NCBI RefSeq assembly: GCF_002897295.1
Contig: NZ_BEXF01000034.1
Location: 1-49,889, forward strand
Source: Brevibacillus reuszeri
Lineage (GTDB): Bacteria > Bacillota > Bacilli > Brevibacillales > Brevibacillaceae
Direction of reading: 5' to 3'
Length of the DNA: 49,889 nt
The stretch's first letter is position 1; each line of letters begins with the position of its first letter. The notes under the pieces are model-generated. The model was not told where the DNA came from and ran no database searches. It saw only the letters and a program-made list of their open reading frames with translations. The position numbers were made by a program, and so were the translations under genes. This document shows positions 16,944 through 24,772 of the stretch, piece after piece.

Positions 16944-17032
16944 GTTGTACACAAAAAGGCACTGGATGTCATTTTACAGTACTGTATTCGTTTTGCAGGG
17001 CTCTCGATTGGATGTGAATCAGTTATTTGTTT

Positions 17033-17602
17033 TCATAAGGCACTAAGACGTAGTTCATAAAAATACTGCACAATTGGATGCTTTACCTTCATTTTCTCGG
17101 CCATGTTTACAATTCGCTTTTTTCCAACCCGTCTGTCCACCAAAGCTAGAATATTCAATAGTATGTCATTGCTCGCTATGCTTTCCTCTATAGAAATGGA
17201 TAAAAATTTATTAGCAACATCGCTAAAATTTGATTTACTTAATGATACCTGTGCTAAAAAAAGCTCCTTTGCATATTCTGATATTTTTCTACTTCTTACA
17301 ATTACCTTTAGACGATCCTCTGGAACTTTTCCCTTGGTATCTTTTCTGAGAGCTTCAATTTCTTCATTACTGATAGGAATTTGGATATCTGAATCATTTT
17401 TAATTTCCAGCTCTGTTTGATACCATTTGATTAAAGAAGTTTTATCACTCATATTGAGCACATTCTTTTTATCTACCGCAATATAACAAAGTCCTGCTTT
17501 ATCTGGTAAATAACGATAGCCGGTTGCACGGTATTCAACTCTTCCCTGTAACGCAGGACAAAGAAAACTCTCCAGCTGTTGCTTCAATTTGCTCCAGGAC
17601 AT
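17033..17602 (-). CDS. Hypothetical protein, possibly SF0329-like
   Basis: This 189-residue soluble protein begins MSWSKLKQQLESFLCPALQGRVEYRATGYRY when read in parts (KLKQQLESFLCPALQGRVEY), which recalls the small SF0329-type family found in many Bacilli. Residues 95-185 look helical (SEYAKELFLAQVSLSKSNF). AGGAGG lies 6 bases before the ATG. The gene is visibly more AT-rich than its neighbours, which hints at later acquisition. Function unknown. No operon partner is adjacent. Confidence 0.7.
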   Translation of the reverse strand: MSWSKLKQQLESFLCPALQGRVEYRATGYRYLPDKAGLCYIAVDKKNVLNMSDKTSLIKWYQTELEIKNDSDIQIPISNEEIEALRKDTKGKVPEDRLKVIVRSRKISEYAKELFLAQVSLSKSNFSDVANKFLSISIEESIASNDILLNILALVDRRVGKKRIVNMAEKMKVKHPIVQYFYELRLSAL

Positions 17603-17708
17603 TCAAACCTCCTATGTTCTATATGATAAATACCTATTGAGGTAGTCATTCTATTACCCATAATACAATAACTAACATATAGATCATACATGCTGGAAAA
17701 TGGGAGTG

Positions 17709-17748
17709 GCTCTTACCGCGAGCATCTAGCTCATGGCAAGAGCTTTTT
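17709..17748 (+). terminator. Terminator-like hairpin in an intergenic region
   Basis: GCTCTT-CC-GAGC pairs with GCTC-GG-AAGAGC and is followed by five T residues on the plus strand. No plus-strand gene precedes it in the 100 bases after 17602, so it may end an unseen RNA or be a relic. Confidence 0.5.
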
Positions 17749-17767
17749 CAAGGTGCTGTTGTATGGA

Positions 17768-17932
17768 TTAAAAGATCCAATTCATTATCGTTTCGAACAA
17801 CAAGACTAGGAGTACACAAGTGACGACACCGACAAGAAACTTTTTGAGGGTAAAATGTTTGAAGCCGTATTGAAAACATAGCAACACATTAAACAGGATC
17901 ATGGTAATCAAGAGCTGTATCCAGTTGTTCAT
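17768..17932 (-). CDS. Small membrane protein, 54 residues
   Basis: The product has two hydrophobic helices (WIQLLITMILFNVLLCF and FLVGVVTCVLLVLLFETIM) joined by a short basic loop (KHFTLKK). GGGGG lies about 9 bases before the ATG. It is on the same strand as the GNAT-hydrolase operon and starts 34 bases after the GNAT stop, so it may be its third gene. Composition and site support a real protein; the family is not recognised. Confidence 0.7.
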   Translation of the reverse strand: MNNWIQLLITMILFNVLLCFQYGFKHFTLKKFLVGVVTCVLLVLLFETIMNWIF

Positions 17933-17966
17933 GCTTTCTACCCCCATTTAGAAAATAGCGGGAGGG

Positions 17967-18467
17967 TTATCGAGAGTAATCCTTGCGTATGAGAATAAAT
18001 TCTTCGACCACTTCACCGCGTGAATCAGAGAATCCACTATCCTCACCGGAAATTTGAAAGCCGCATTTTTGCAAAACGCGAATAGAGGCAACATTGTCTT
18101 TTGCAGCCCGGGCATACAACGGACGTGTCTTTATCTGTCCTAAAAACGCATGCATTGCCGAGGTAGCTACCCCTTTGCCCCAGTATTCCTTTCCGATCCA
18201 ATAGCTAACAGATGGAAGACCGAATTGTTCGAAGCTTGAAATATGACCAGCAACTTCCTCATGAAAAAGAATCGTCTGATTGTGGACCGCCGTGTCTGTA
18301 AGTATCCGCGTCCAATGTGCAGTAAATGCTGTTTTATCTGTTGGGTCCTTGGCGGTAAAAGCTGCCATGAAATTAGCGGAGGCGTCAAGCTGCTGCTCAA
18401 AGAAAATAGGAATATCAGCTTCAGTGACGGCTCGTAAACGGACATTGCTTGTTTTACTGTCTTGCAT
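17967..18467 (-). CDS. GNAT family N-acetyltransferase (RimJ/RimL-like)
   Basis: This 166-residue acetyltransferase has VRLRAVTEADIPIFFEQQ at the start, VSYWIGKEYWGKGVATSAMH as the acetyl-CoA loop, and NVASIRVLQKCGFQISGE, the usual RimJ/RimL ending. AGGTGA lies 6 bases before the chosen ATG; an in-frame GTG at 18476 is the alternative. It follows the hydrolase gene directly (its site overlaps the hydrolase stop), so the two are co-translated. The acceptor substrate is unknown. Confidence 0.87.
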   Translation of the reverse strand: MQDSKTSNVRLRAVTEADIPIFFEQQLDASANFMAAFTAKDPTDKTAFTAHWTRILTDTAVHNQTILFHEEVAGHISSFEQFGLPSVSYWIGKEYWGKGVATSAMHAFLGQIKTRPLYARAAKDNVASIRVLQKCGFQISGEDSGFSDSRGEVVEEFILIRKDYSR

Positions 18468-18472
18468 ACGGT

Positions 18473-19297
18473 TCACCTCATCATTGATTTATATAGATTT
18501 ACACGGTTCAACCACTCCTCAAGCTGGGCGAGGACTACATTCCTTTGCTCGATCTCCAGCATATGCCCGGCACGATCCAAAATAGAGAATGTACTGTGCG
18601 GGAAATGCTTCAGAAGCTCCATATGATCGTAATAGCCGCAAACCGAGTCTTGGCGGCCGAGTAAAAATAAGGATGGCTGTGGATAAGTACTGCCCTCGGC
18701 AAAAGGCTCCGCCGAGAAAAAATAGCCGTTGGTGCGCCAGTCTGATGTGAGAAAATCACGGTTTGCTAAAAGACGCCCCGGTTGGACTTCAGACAGGAAA
18801 GCATCCAGGTTCTGCTTGGTTTGCAGAATCATCAAGGCTTCAAATGCTGCTCGGATGTCAGCATCAAGAGAAGAGAGGAGCTGATCATCAGACTGTAGGA
18901 CAGACCGCGTAGGGAGATTGCGCTCCTTTTTATGAAGGGCGGGTGCGAGAAGACTCAAGCCGTCGATCAGCGGCGCCCTTTTTGCGAGAATGCCTTGTGC
19001 GAGATAGCCACCGAAAGATTTGCCTACAAGTGAAAAATGCTGATCAGGAAGCAGTGTATCGATGCAGTGCAGGAGTAATTCAAGTAAATCATCAGATGTC
19101 TTTATCCAATTCGGTGTGCTGCTATGACCGTGTGCCGGAAGATCCATGTAGATGCGTTGCCAACCCGAACGCTTCTCAAAAAGCGGCTCCACCCACGCTT
19201 TCATGGAGCGATGGTCAGTTCCTAGACCGTGAAGAATGACGAGAGGATATCCATTTCCACATATTTCATAGTGAATGTGATTGTTGCCAGGACCCAT
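18473..19297 (-). CDS. Alpha/beta hydrolase
   Basis: This 274-residue protein has the alpha/beta hydrolase pattern: oxyanion HGLGTDHRSM (about residues 23-32), the nucleophile Ser in LVGKSFGGYLAQG, an acid near LLGRQDSVCGYYDH, and the catalytic His in LDRAGHMLEIEQ. The nucleophile elbow is GKSFGG. It may hydrolyse esters or amides; the substrate is unknown. It is the first gene of a leftward operon with GNAT. The palindrome AACTAAT-N3-ATTAGTT lies 76 bases upstream, between it and the divergent TetR gene, so TetR control is likely. Confidence 0.88.
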   Translation of the reverse strand: MGPGNNHIHYEICGNGYPLVILHGLGTDHRSMKAWVEPLFEKRSGWQRIYMDLPAHGHSSTPNWIKTSDDLLELLLHCIDTLLPDQHFSLVGKSFGGYLAQGILAKRAPLIDGLSLLAPALHKKERNLPTRSVLQSDDQLLSSLDADIRAAFEALMILQTKQNLDAFLSEVQPGRLLANRDFLTSDWRTNGYFFSAEPFAEGSTYPQPSLFLLGRQDSVCGYYDHMELLKHFPHSTFSILDRAGHMLEIEQRNVVLAQLEEWLNRVNLYKSMMR

Positions 19298-19372
19298 CTT
19301 TCATCACCAATTTTCATTATTTTCCATCTATATAGTAGGGCAGATACAAAATAACTACAAGTCTATTGCAAA

Positions 19373-19389
19373 AACTAATCAAATTAGTT
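19373..19389. promoter_or_regulatory. Palindromic operator copy 1 (probable TetR site)
   Basis: AACTAATCAAATTAGTT is a perfect 7-bp palindrome with a 3-base centre, lying between the divergent hydrolase and TetR genes. The same half-sites with the same spacing occur again at 20101-20117, before the next gene. TetR binding is inferred. Confidence 0.72.
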
Positions 19390-19469
19390 ACTGTGTAGAT
19401 ATCCAGCAAGATAGGTGCTGGCAGACGCATATAAGCTAGATTGCTAACAAAATGAAGGAGGGGAATTCT

Positions 19470-20057
19470 ATGCCGCGAATGGGCTTGGATTTCAAAACAG
19501 TAGTAGCAGCAGCGGCAGCACTCGCAGATGAAAAGGGAATTGACGGTATTTCACTTGGAGAATTGGCACAGCGGCTGAATGTACGCACCCCCTCACTTTA
19601 TAACCATGTGGAAAGCCTGGAGGCATTGAAGCAGAGCCTTGCTATTTATGGCTTGAATCAGCTGTATGAGCAGCTGCAAAAGAGAGCAGATGGACTTGTG
19701 GGTGATGCTGCGGTATATGCCATGGGCGATGCTTACGTCTCATTCGCACGAAGTCATCCGGGCTTGTATGATGCGACCTTCCGAGCACCGATTCCAAATG
19801 ATCAACAGCTTCATTTTGCGCAGCATCAAGTCGTAGAGCTGGTTGGAGAGCAACTGCGTGCATATGACCTAAAAGGCGACAAAGCACTGCATATGATTCG
19901 CGGATTTCGCAGTATTCTGCACGGGTTTGCGTCGATCGAAAGCAGTGGTGGATTCGGTCTACCGTTAGACCTTGATGTTTCCTTCAAAATGCTGGTGGAT
20001 ACCTTTTTAGCTGGCGTGCACGCCCAAATCAGGGAGCAAGCAAATGAAAAAGAGTGA
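19470..20057 (+). CDS. TetR/AcrR family transcriptional regulator with WHG-type C-terminal domain
   Basis: This 195-residue repressor has an N-terminal helix-turn-helix (GIDGISLGELAQRLNVRTPS, then LYNHVESLEALKQ, about residues 20-58). The C-terminal ligand-binding domain contains YVSFARSHPGLYDATFRAP and the helix MIRGFRSILHGFASIESSGG, typical of the WHG subgroup. AAGGAGGGG precedes this ATG; an ATG at 19452 overlaps that site and is rejected. It is divergent from the hydrolase-GNAT operon and followed by a membrane protein gene. Two matching palindromes flank it. Confidence 0.9.
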   Translation: MPRMGLDFKTVVAAAAALADEKGIDGISLGELAQRLNVRTPSLYNHVESLEALKQSLAIYGLNQLYEQLQKRADGLVGDAAVYAMGDAYVSFARSHPGLYDATFRAPIPNDQQLHFAQHQVVELVGEQLRAYDLKGDKALHMIRGFRSILHGFASIESSGGFGLPLDLDVSFKMLVDTFLAGVHAQIREQANEKE

Positions 20058-20097
20058 AGAAATTTTTTATGCGATGCGGTACTACTTTTTTATGATC

Positions 20098-20120
20098 AAA
20101 AACTAATCTGATTAGTTTTT
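20098..20120. promoter_or_regulatory. Palindromic operator copy 2, possibly also a TetR gene terminator
   Basis: AACTAAT-CTG-ATTAGTT repeats the half-sites and spacing of copy 1, with extra AAA/TTT pairing outside. It lies 36 bases before the membrane protein ATG, consistent with an operator. The run of T residues means it could also work as a weak terminator. Confidence 0.65.
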
Positions 20121-20155
20121 TGCTAGAAAAACGCATGATACAGGAGGGCCTTATT

Positions 20156-20713
20156 ATGAGGAAATTATCCATTAGCAAAATTGGCATGATTGCATCCATC
20201 GCAACCGGTTTTCTGCTCGCTTTTGCACACCTGCTTGAGGAAGCTGCGCAAAATGATACATGGATCATCGTAGCCAAAAACATGATTCTAATCGCGCATC
20301 TGGCAATGGTTTTCTCGTTTGTCGCCATTTATGAGTCAGATTCCTCCAAGAACGGCTGGAGAGCAGCGGGTATGCTACTGGCGACAGTTGGGACGATACT
20401 CGTTTCAGCGATTATATTCGTGGAAGCCGCAAGTGTATCGATGCCAGATGCCACTAGAGTTCTTCAGGCGGTTGGTGTGAGCTGGGTCACAGCAGCAGGT
20501 CCACTACTGTTTGTACTTGGGATGCTTTTGATCGGAACACAGCTGGTCTTGAATGGAGGAAGTGGAGGACTGCTGTTCATTATAGGTACAGTCGTATTTG
20601 CCTCCGCCGATTTTGTTGGTCCTGCTGGTTCCGTGGCGATCATCACTGGCTCGGCATTGACGGGAGCCGGATTTGTCTTTGTGGGTGTGAATATGAAAAA
20701 AGCCCTCCGATGA
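20156..20713 (+). CDS. Polytopic membrane protein of unknown function
   Basis: This 185-residue protein has about six hydrophobic segments, for example IGMIASIATGFLLAFAHLL, AGMLLATVGTILVSAIIFV and AAGPLLFVLGMLLIGTQLVL. The ATG follows ACAGGAGGG by about 6 bases; an ATG at 20120 has no site. It lacks recognised transport motifs. The upstream palindrome matches that at the TetR/hydrolase divide, so it is probably part of that regulon. Its last codons form the left arm of the terminator. Confidence 0.8.
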   Translation: MRKLSISKIGMIASIATGFLLAFAHLLEEAAQNDTWIIVAKNMILIAHLAMVFSFVAIYESDSSKNGWRAAGMLLATVGTILVSAIIFVEAASVSMPDATRVLQAVGVSWVTAAGPLLFVLGMLLIGTQLVLNGGSGGLLFIIGTVVFASADFVGPAGSVAIITGSALTGAGFVFVGVNMKKALR

Positions 20714-20725
20714 AAGAGGGCTTTT
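20698..20725 (+). terminator. Terminator overlapping the membrane protein stop
   Basis: AAAAGCCCTC pairs with GAGGGCTTTT across an 8-base loop that contains the stop codon. Confidence 0.83.
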
Positions 20726-20747
20726 GCTTGGCAGCGAAGCAGTGTCA

Positions 20748-21173
20748 TCATTTTACGACCAGTTGGACGCGAGTGCCGTCGGGGTAATTTTCTAGCTGAT
20801 TGGCTACCCATGAGCCAGCCCCACGATTATCAGAAGGGGAGATATAGGCAATATCGGCACCTTTTCCTCCTTCTTTGCACATCGCCATCGGCCATTCATC
20901 TCGGTCCAGTCCAGGCTTGGTAGGGATGCCGCGAAGTGATTCGTCCCGATGCTTGCTTGCATTTTTGCGATCAATCGTACAGACAGCGGATTGTCCTTTT
21001 TCAATAGCTGTTTGAATGTGCTTGGCTGTTTCCGGATAACGATCACTTGGAAATTCAAGCACCAAATCTGCATCTGTACTAACCACAGGGGTAGCGGAGT
21101 CCTGCTGCTCAAACAGCCAAGACCCGAAGCCGATCAAAAGCGCCAGAATGAATACAATCAGTTTCTTTTGCAC
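20748..21173 (-). CDS. nucB: Secreted DNase of the NucB/DNA-entry nuclease type
   Basis: This 141-residue protein has a signal peptide or N-terminal anchor (LIVFILALLIGFGSWLF) followed by the NucB core: LEFPSDRYPETAKHI, AVCTIDRKNAS, ESLRGIPTKPGLDRDEWPMA, GADIAYISPSDNRGAGSW and ending YPDGTRVQLVV. This closely follows remembered B. subtilis NucB, an extracellular nuclease made during sporulation. The catalytic DRDEW motif is intact. The start is GTG, with AAAGGAG about 7 bases upstream. An extended -10 promoter lies about 80 bases before it. Confidence 0.93.
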   Translation of the reverse strand: MQKKLIVFILALLIGFGSWLFEQQDSATPVVSTDADLVLEFPSDRYPETAKHIQTAIEKGQSAVCTIDRKNASKHRDESLRGIPTKPGLDRDEWPMAMCKEGGKGADIAYISPSDNRGAGSWVANQLENYPDGTRVQLVVK

Positions 21174-21254
21174 GATTTTTCTCCTTTGTTTATTCGCTGG
21201 TACGTCTATGTATTTTCCTTTGGAACGGTAGGGAGATTACCGACGCATTGGTTC

Positions 21255-21263
21255 ATTATACCA
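21255..21263 (-). promoter_or_regulatory. Extended -10 promoter of nucB
   Basis: On the minus strand the sequence reads TGGTATAAT, a perfect extended -10. It lies inside a small inverted repeat (ATTGG/CCAAT). No good -35 is seen. The nucB start is about 80 bases downstream. Confidence 0.55.
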
Positions 21264-21301
21264 ATAGGTAGCAGCTTTTCTGAACCCCAACCTGCCTTTT
21301 T

Positions 21302-21340
21302 CATACAAAAGTCACCCACAGCAATGAAAACGGTGGATGA
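21302..21340 (-). terminator. Hairpin after the MFS gene
   Basis: On the minus strand TCATCCAC pairs with GTGGGTGA (one mismatch) and is followed by CTTTTG. It lies 15 bases after the MFS stop. Confidence 0.55.
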
Positions 21341-21354
21341 CGTGGCGATGCGGA

Positions 21355-22671
21355 TTATGTTTCATTCTCTTTTTTGACGGGAACCGTCCGAAACAGGCGA
21401 GTCATGCATAGCCAAGCAATAATCGGTCCTGTACCGATGGTAAGGATCAGCCAGTTCAGAGTGGTAGGAGACAGGCTAATCGACGTCACCACCAAAAAGA
21501 TGACGATTCCTACCAAGCGTCCAGCATCCAGTGAAAACTCACGCAGAACGACATATTCAACCCGATTTCGCGCGCTTTCCTCATTGGTTCCGATCAAATC
21601 AAAGATCGTGGAGAGCATCGGGACAGAGAAGAGAGGGTAGGCAATCCCGACCGATATCCCGAAAATGAGCAAGGTAGAGTAGCTGACCTGCCAAAAAAAC
21701 AAGACGACGGCTCCTGACATGACGATAGCCCCGATAAGCATACCCCATTTGCGATAGCGAACAGTCAGCCATTTGGCAGTGAAATAATAGCTGACGATGC
21801 CTACACCTGAAGTGATGAGCCAATAGTTGCCGAGCGTCATTTCACTTTTCGTCGCTATGTAGACCATCAGACCGATGATAAAGCCAAACAGTCCCTCCCG
21901 TAAGCCTTGCCCTGCCAAGGCACCTGCAGCAAATCGCCAGTCCGGATCTTCCCGCAAGCACCGGAGGGCAAACGTCCACGAATAATTGCCCTCAGACTGA
22001 CGCTTTTTTAGGAAAAAGCTGATGATCACCCCGACGACGAAGAGCGCCAAGGAAAGCCCAAAAATCAGCCTATAGCCGCTATTACCAGTCAAACGGGTAA
22101 TGAGCAGTCCTGAAATCCATGGCGCCAGCATGCCGCCACCTGATGCCAAAAGTCCAGCCCAACCGTTGAAACGATCGCGATTGTCGGCACTGGTAATTTC
22201 AAAATAAACGACGTTAAAAGCCAGCCAGAATAAACCGACAGCCATTCCCTGAACCAATCCGAGCAATGGGGCATACGCTACCGCCTTGGGACCAATCCAG
22301 AGCACGAGTAAGTAAAACAGTGCCGATACAGCCATTCCCGCTCGGAGAATATTCATCTTATTCCCTTGCTTGGCATACCAGCCTGCTAACCAAAAGGTCA
22401 GTGCCCCAACGAGATGAGTGGTAAAAGTGAACCAGGCAATGGGCGCAAACTGGCTTTTCACCTTCCAGAGATAGACGTTGACGAAAGTACCGGATAATGC
22501 ACCAGCAGTAATAAACAGGACGTTTACCAAGAGCAGCAGCCTGGATTGATTATCGAGCTGTCCCGGCTTATGCGGCTCGGTGGCTGTGCTATGTGGACGG
22601 GACCAATCCAGCCCCGTCTGTTGTGGAGGGTGGCGAAAGGATGGGAGGCGGCCCTTTGTTTTCTGGTGCAT
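21355..22671 (-). CDS. MFS transporter
   Basis: This 438-residue protein has a hydrophilic N-terminal region of about 40 residues followed by about 12 membrane helices, such as LLLLVNVLFITAGALSGTFV and LLIFGISVGIAYPLFSVPML. Loop features such as NRDRFNGWAGLLASGGG and the charged central loop FFLKKRQSEGNYSW match the major facilitator pattern. The ATG is preceded by GGGGGGTAACGT. A perfect 8-bp inverted repeat (AAAGTAGG/CCTACTTT, arms at 22691 and 22728) lies in its leader and may be an operator. The substrate is unknown. Confidence 0.88.
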   Translation of the reverse strand: MHQKTKGRLPSFRHPPQQTGLDWSRPHSTATEPHKPGQLDNQSRLLLLVNVLFITAGALSGTFVNVYLWKVKSQFAPIAWFTFTTHLVGALTFWLAGWYAKQGNKMNILRAGMAVSALFYLLVLWIGPKAVAYAPLLGLVQGMAVGLFWLAFNVVYFEITSADNRDRFNGWAGLLASGGGMLAPWISGLLITRLTGNSGYRLIFGLSLALFVVGVIISFFLKKRQSEGNYSWTFALRCLREDPDWRFAAGALAGQGLREGLFGFIIGLMVYIATKSEMTLGNYWLITSGVGIVSYYFTAKWLTVRYRKWGMLIGAIVMSGAVVLFFWQVSYSTLLIFGISVGIAYPLFSVPMLSTIFDLIGTNEESARNRVEYVVLREFSLDAGRLVGIVIFLVVTSISLSPTTLNWLILTIGTGPIIAWLCMTRLFRTVPVKKENET

Positions 22672-22797
22672 ACGTTACCCCCCAGTTCATAAAGTAGGAT
22701 ACCTGCTTGCACATAACGTGCCCCAAACCTACTTTCTTTCAACGAGAAAAAGAAAATTACCATCCATTTCTTTTGATCATGGATAGGAATTTTGAGC

Positions 22798-22833
22798 AAA
22801 AAAACACCGACTCTGTTGAAAGAGCCGGTGTTT
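22798..22833 (-). terminator. Terminator of the EamA transporter gene
   Basis: On the minus strand AAACACCGGCTCT pairs with AGAGTCGGTGTTT, with one mismatch, and a run of seven T residues follows. Confidence 0.87.
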
Positions 22834-22858
22834 GGTAAGGGCGTTTCAGAGCATCCGA

Positions 22859-23746
22859 TCAGACAGACAGATGGCCCTCCTGTTTATTGCGCCGCCATTT
22901 GCTCAGATCAATCTCTGCAATCAATACACTGAGCAAAACAAGTCCAGCACCTATATAGCCCCGAAGCGTGAGAGTTTCCCCTGTGAGCAAAAAAGCAAAA
23001 AGAGCAGCGAATACAGGCTCTAATGAAAAAATCACGCCTGTATGAGCGGGAGTGGTATATTTTTGAGCCACTGTCTGAACGACAAAACCGATCGCGCTGC
23101 ACAAAATACTCAGGGAAAGAACAGCCAGCCATGACTGCGACGTATGTGGCAGTGTTGGCGTTTCAAATAAAATCGAAAAGAGTATGCCAAACAGGGCAGT
23201 AAAACCAAGCTGATAAATACCGAGCTGAATCGTATCGGACTGGCTGGCCCATCGTCCTGTCACAATGATATGTGTAGCGTAAAAGAGTGCCGCTGCTATG
23301 CACAATAAATCGCCCTGGCTAATCCGCAGCTCGGAGCTTAATGTCAATAAGCCGATGCCAACCATGGCGAGGCCTGCGCCAATGAATACGCGCTTTTGTG
23401 GCTTGTTGCGCAAAACGATCGAGAGAATAGGTACGAAAATGACTGTGAGACTTACCAGGAAGCCAGCCTGTGAAGCTGTCGTGGTTTTGACGCCACTGGT
23501 GACGGTAGCAAATACACCAAACAGGATTGCTCCTAAAATAAACGCGTGTAGGATTGTTTTTCGATTCGTGCTTAGCAAGCGCCGATAAAAAAAGGCAGCA
23601 GCAAGTAAGAAGGCAATGCCAAAGCGTACGCCGATCAGGTTATACGTTTCCAAATCCTTCAAACCCATTTGCATAAATAAATAAGAAGATCCCCAAAAAA
23701 GGGTACACATCAAAAGAGCCAAATCGGCTTTTGACTGCGGTTTCAT
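22859..23746 (-). CDS. EamA/DMT family transporter
   Basis: This 295-residue protein has ten predicted membrane helices in two EamA repeats (ALLMCTLFWGSSYLFMQMGL in the first; GDLLCIAAALFYATHIIVTG in the second, from about residue 150). Such proteins export metabolites or amino acids. The ATG at 23746 is chosen because AAGGAGG lies 6 bases before it and the FWGSSY motif then falls at the usual place; the longer frame to 23869 is not supported. It is divergent from a LysR regulator, 149 bases away, which probably controls it. Confidence 0.9.
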   Translation of the reverse strand: MKPQSKADLALLMCTLFWGSSYLFMQMGLKDLETYNLIGVRFGIAFLLAAAFFYRRLLSTNRKTILHAFILGAILFGVFATVTSGVKTTTASQAGFLVSLTVIFVPILSIVLRNKPQKRVFIGAGLAMVGIGLLTLSSELRISQGDLLCIAAALFYATHIIVTGRWASQSDTIQLGIYQLGFTALFGILFSILFETPTLPHTSQSWLAVLSLSILCSAIGFVVQTVAQKYTTPAHTGVIFSLEPVFAALFAFLLTGETLTLRGYIGAGLVLLSVLIAEIDLSKWRRNKQEGHLSV

Positions 23747-23895
23747 GTCGAGCCTCCTTGCCCAGCAGGTCAGGGCGATGTCTATGATGAACAGGGGTTG
23801 TGCATTACTCAGTATACGGGTATCTTTTAAATAAGAAAAATGAATGTTTATCATGTTTTTCATGAACAAAATCGATGGATGGGAGGCGAAAGGAT

Positions 23896-24771
23896 TTGAG
23901 TCTCAGCAAGTTCGAAGTATTCATTTCGGTGATTGAATCAGGGAGCTTGACTCGTGCAGGAGAACAACTCGGGCTGACTCAATCGGCCGTTAGCCATGCC
24001 ATAGCAAGCCTGGAGAGGGAGTACGGGTTTTCGATTTTGAGCAGAGGCCGGTCTGGTATTAGCTTGACAAGCAACGGAGAGCGACTGCTTCCGTACATGC
24101 GAGAGATGCTGCGAGCCCATGAAAGGATGAAGCAGGAGATAGCCTCGATCAATGGTATGGAGGTCGGAACGGTGAGAATCGGAACGTTTACGAGTGTCTC
24201 TACCCAATGGCTGCCGGGGATTCTGAAGCGATTCCAGGACAACTATCCAGCGATTGAGATCAAGCTGCTGGAAGGGTATTACGACGGAATCGAAAACTGG
24301 ATTCAGACGGGAGAGGTGGACTTTGGTTTTGTCTCGTTGCCGACAACCGAGGAACTCGAGACGATTCCTCTGAAAAAGGATCAGTTGTATTTGCTCGTGA
24401 CAGACGACCATCCGCTGTATGATGAGAAACAGGTCCATGTTAGCCAGCTGGCAGAGGAAACCTTTATCATGCCGAAAGCAGGGTGTGACAATGACATCCA
24501 GCGGCTGCTTGCAAAATATAACCTGCAGCCGCGGGTCAAATATGAGGTTGGGGACGATCATGCGATTATTTCAATGGTGCAAAATGGGCTGGGAATCAGT
24601 ATCCTGCCGGAAATGATATTGTTTCGGCTGCCTGCAAACATTCGCATGATTCCTTTGGAAGGGGAGCATTATCGCTCACTCGGCGTTGCCGCCATATCAT
24701 TTACCAAACAGTCGCCGGCAGCCAAACGATTTTTGCAGCATGTAACCGAATGGGTAGCCGAGCAAAAATAG
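23896..24771 (+). CDS. LysR family transcriptional regulator
   Basis: The 291-residue protein has an N-terminal winged helix (FEVFISVIESGSLTRAGEQL, GLTQSAVSHAIASLEREYGF) and a periplasmic-binding-like effector domain from about residue 85 (VRIGTFTSVSTQWLPGILKR). TTG is taken as the start because GGGAGG lies 9 bases before it; the ATG at 23875 precedes that site. It is divergent from the EamA transporter, the usual LysR-target layout. The effector is unknown. It ends one base before the convergent YwaF-like gene. Confidence 0.9.
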   Translation: MSLSKFEVFISVIESGSLTRAGEQLGLTQSAVSHAIASLEREYGFSILSRGRSGISLTSNGERLLPYMREMLRAHERMKQEIASINGMEVGTVRIGTFTSVSTQWLPGILKRFQDNYPAIEIKLLEGYYDGIENWIQTGEVDFGFVSLPTTEELETIPLKKDQLYLLVTDDHPLYDEKQVHVSQLAEETFIMPKAGCDNDIQRLLAKYNLQPRVKYEVGDDHAIISMVQNGLGISILPEMILFRLPANIRMIPLEGEHYRSLGVAAISFTKQSPAAKRFLQHVTEWVAEQK

Positions 24772-24772
24772 A

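Noticed and set aside
23747..23869. Longer N-terminus for the EamA transporter
   Set aside because: No ribosome site, and it would add an unusual 41-residue leader before the first helix.
23938..24561. 207-codon minus-strand frame inside the LysR gene
   Set aside because: Antisense to a clear LysR coding region with no ribosome binding site.
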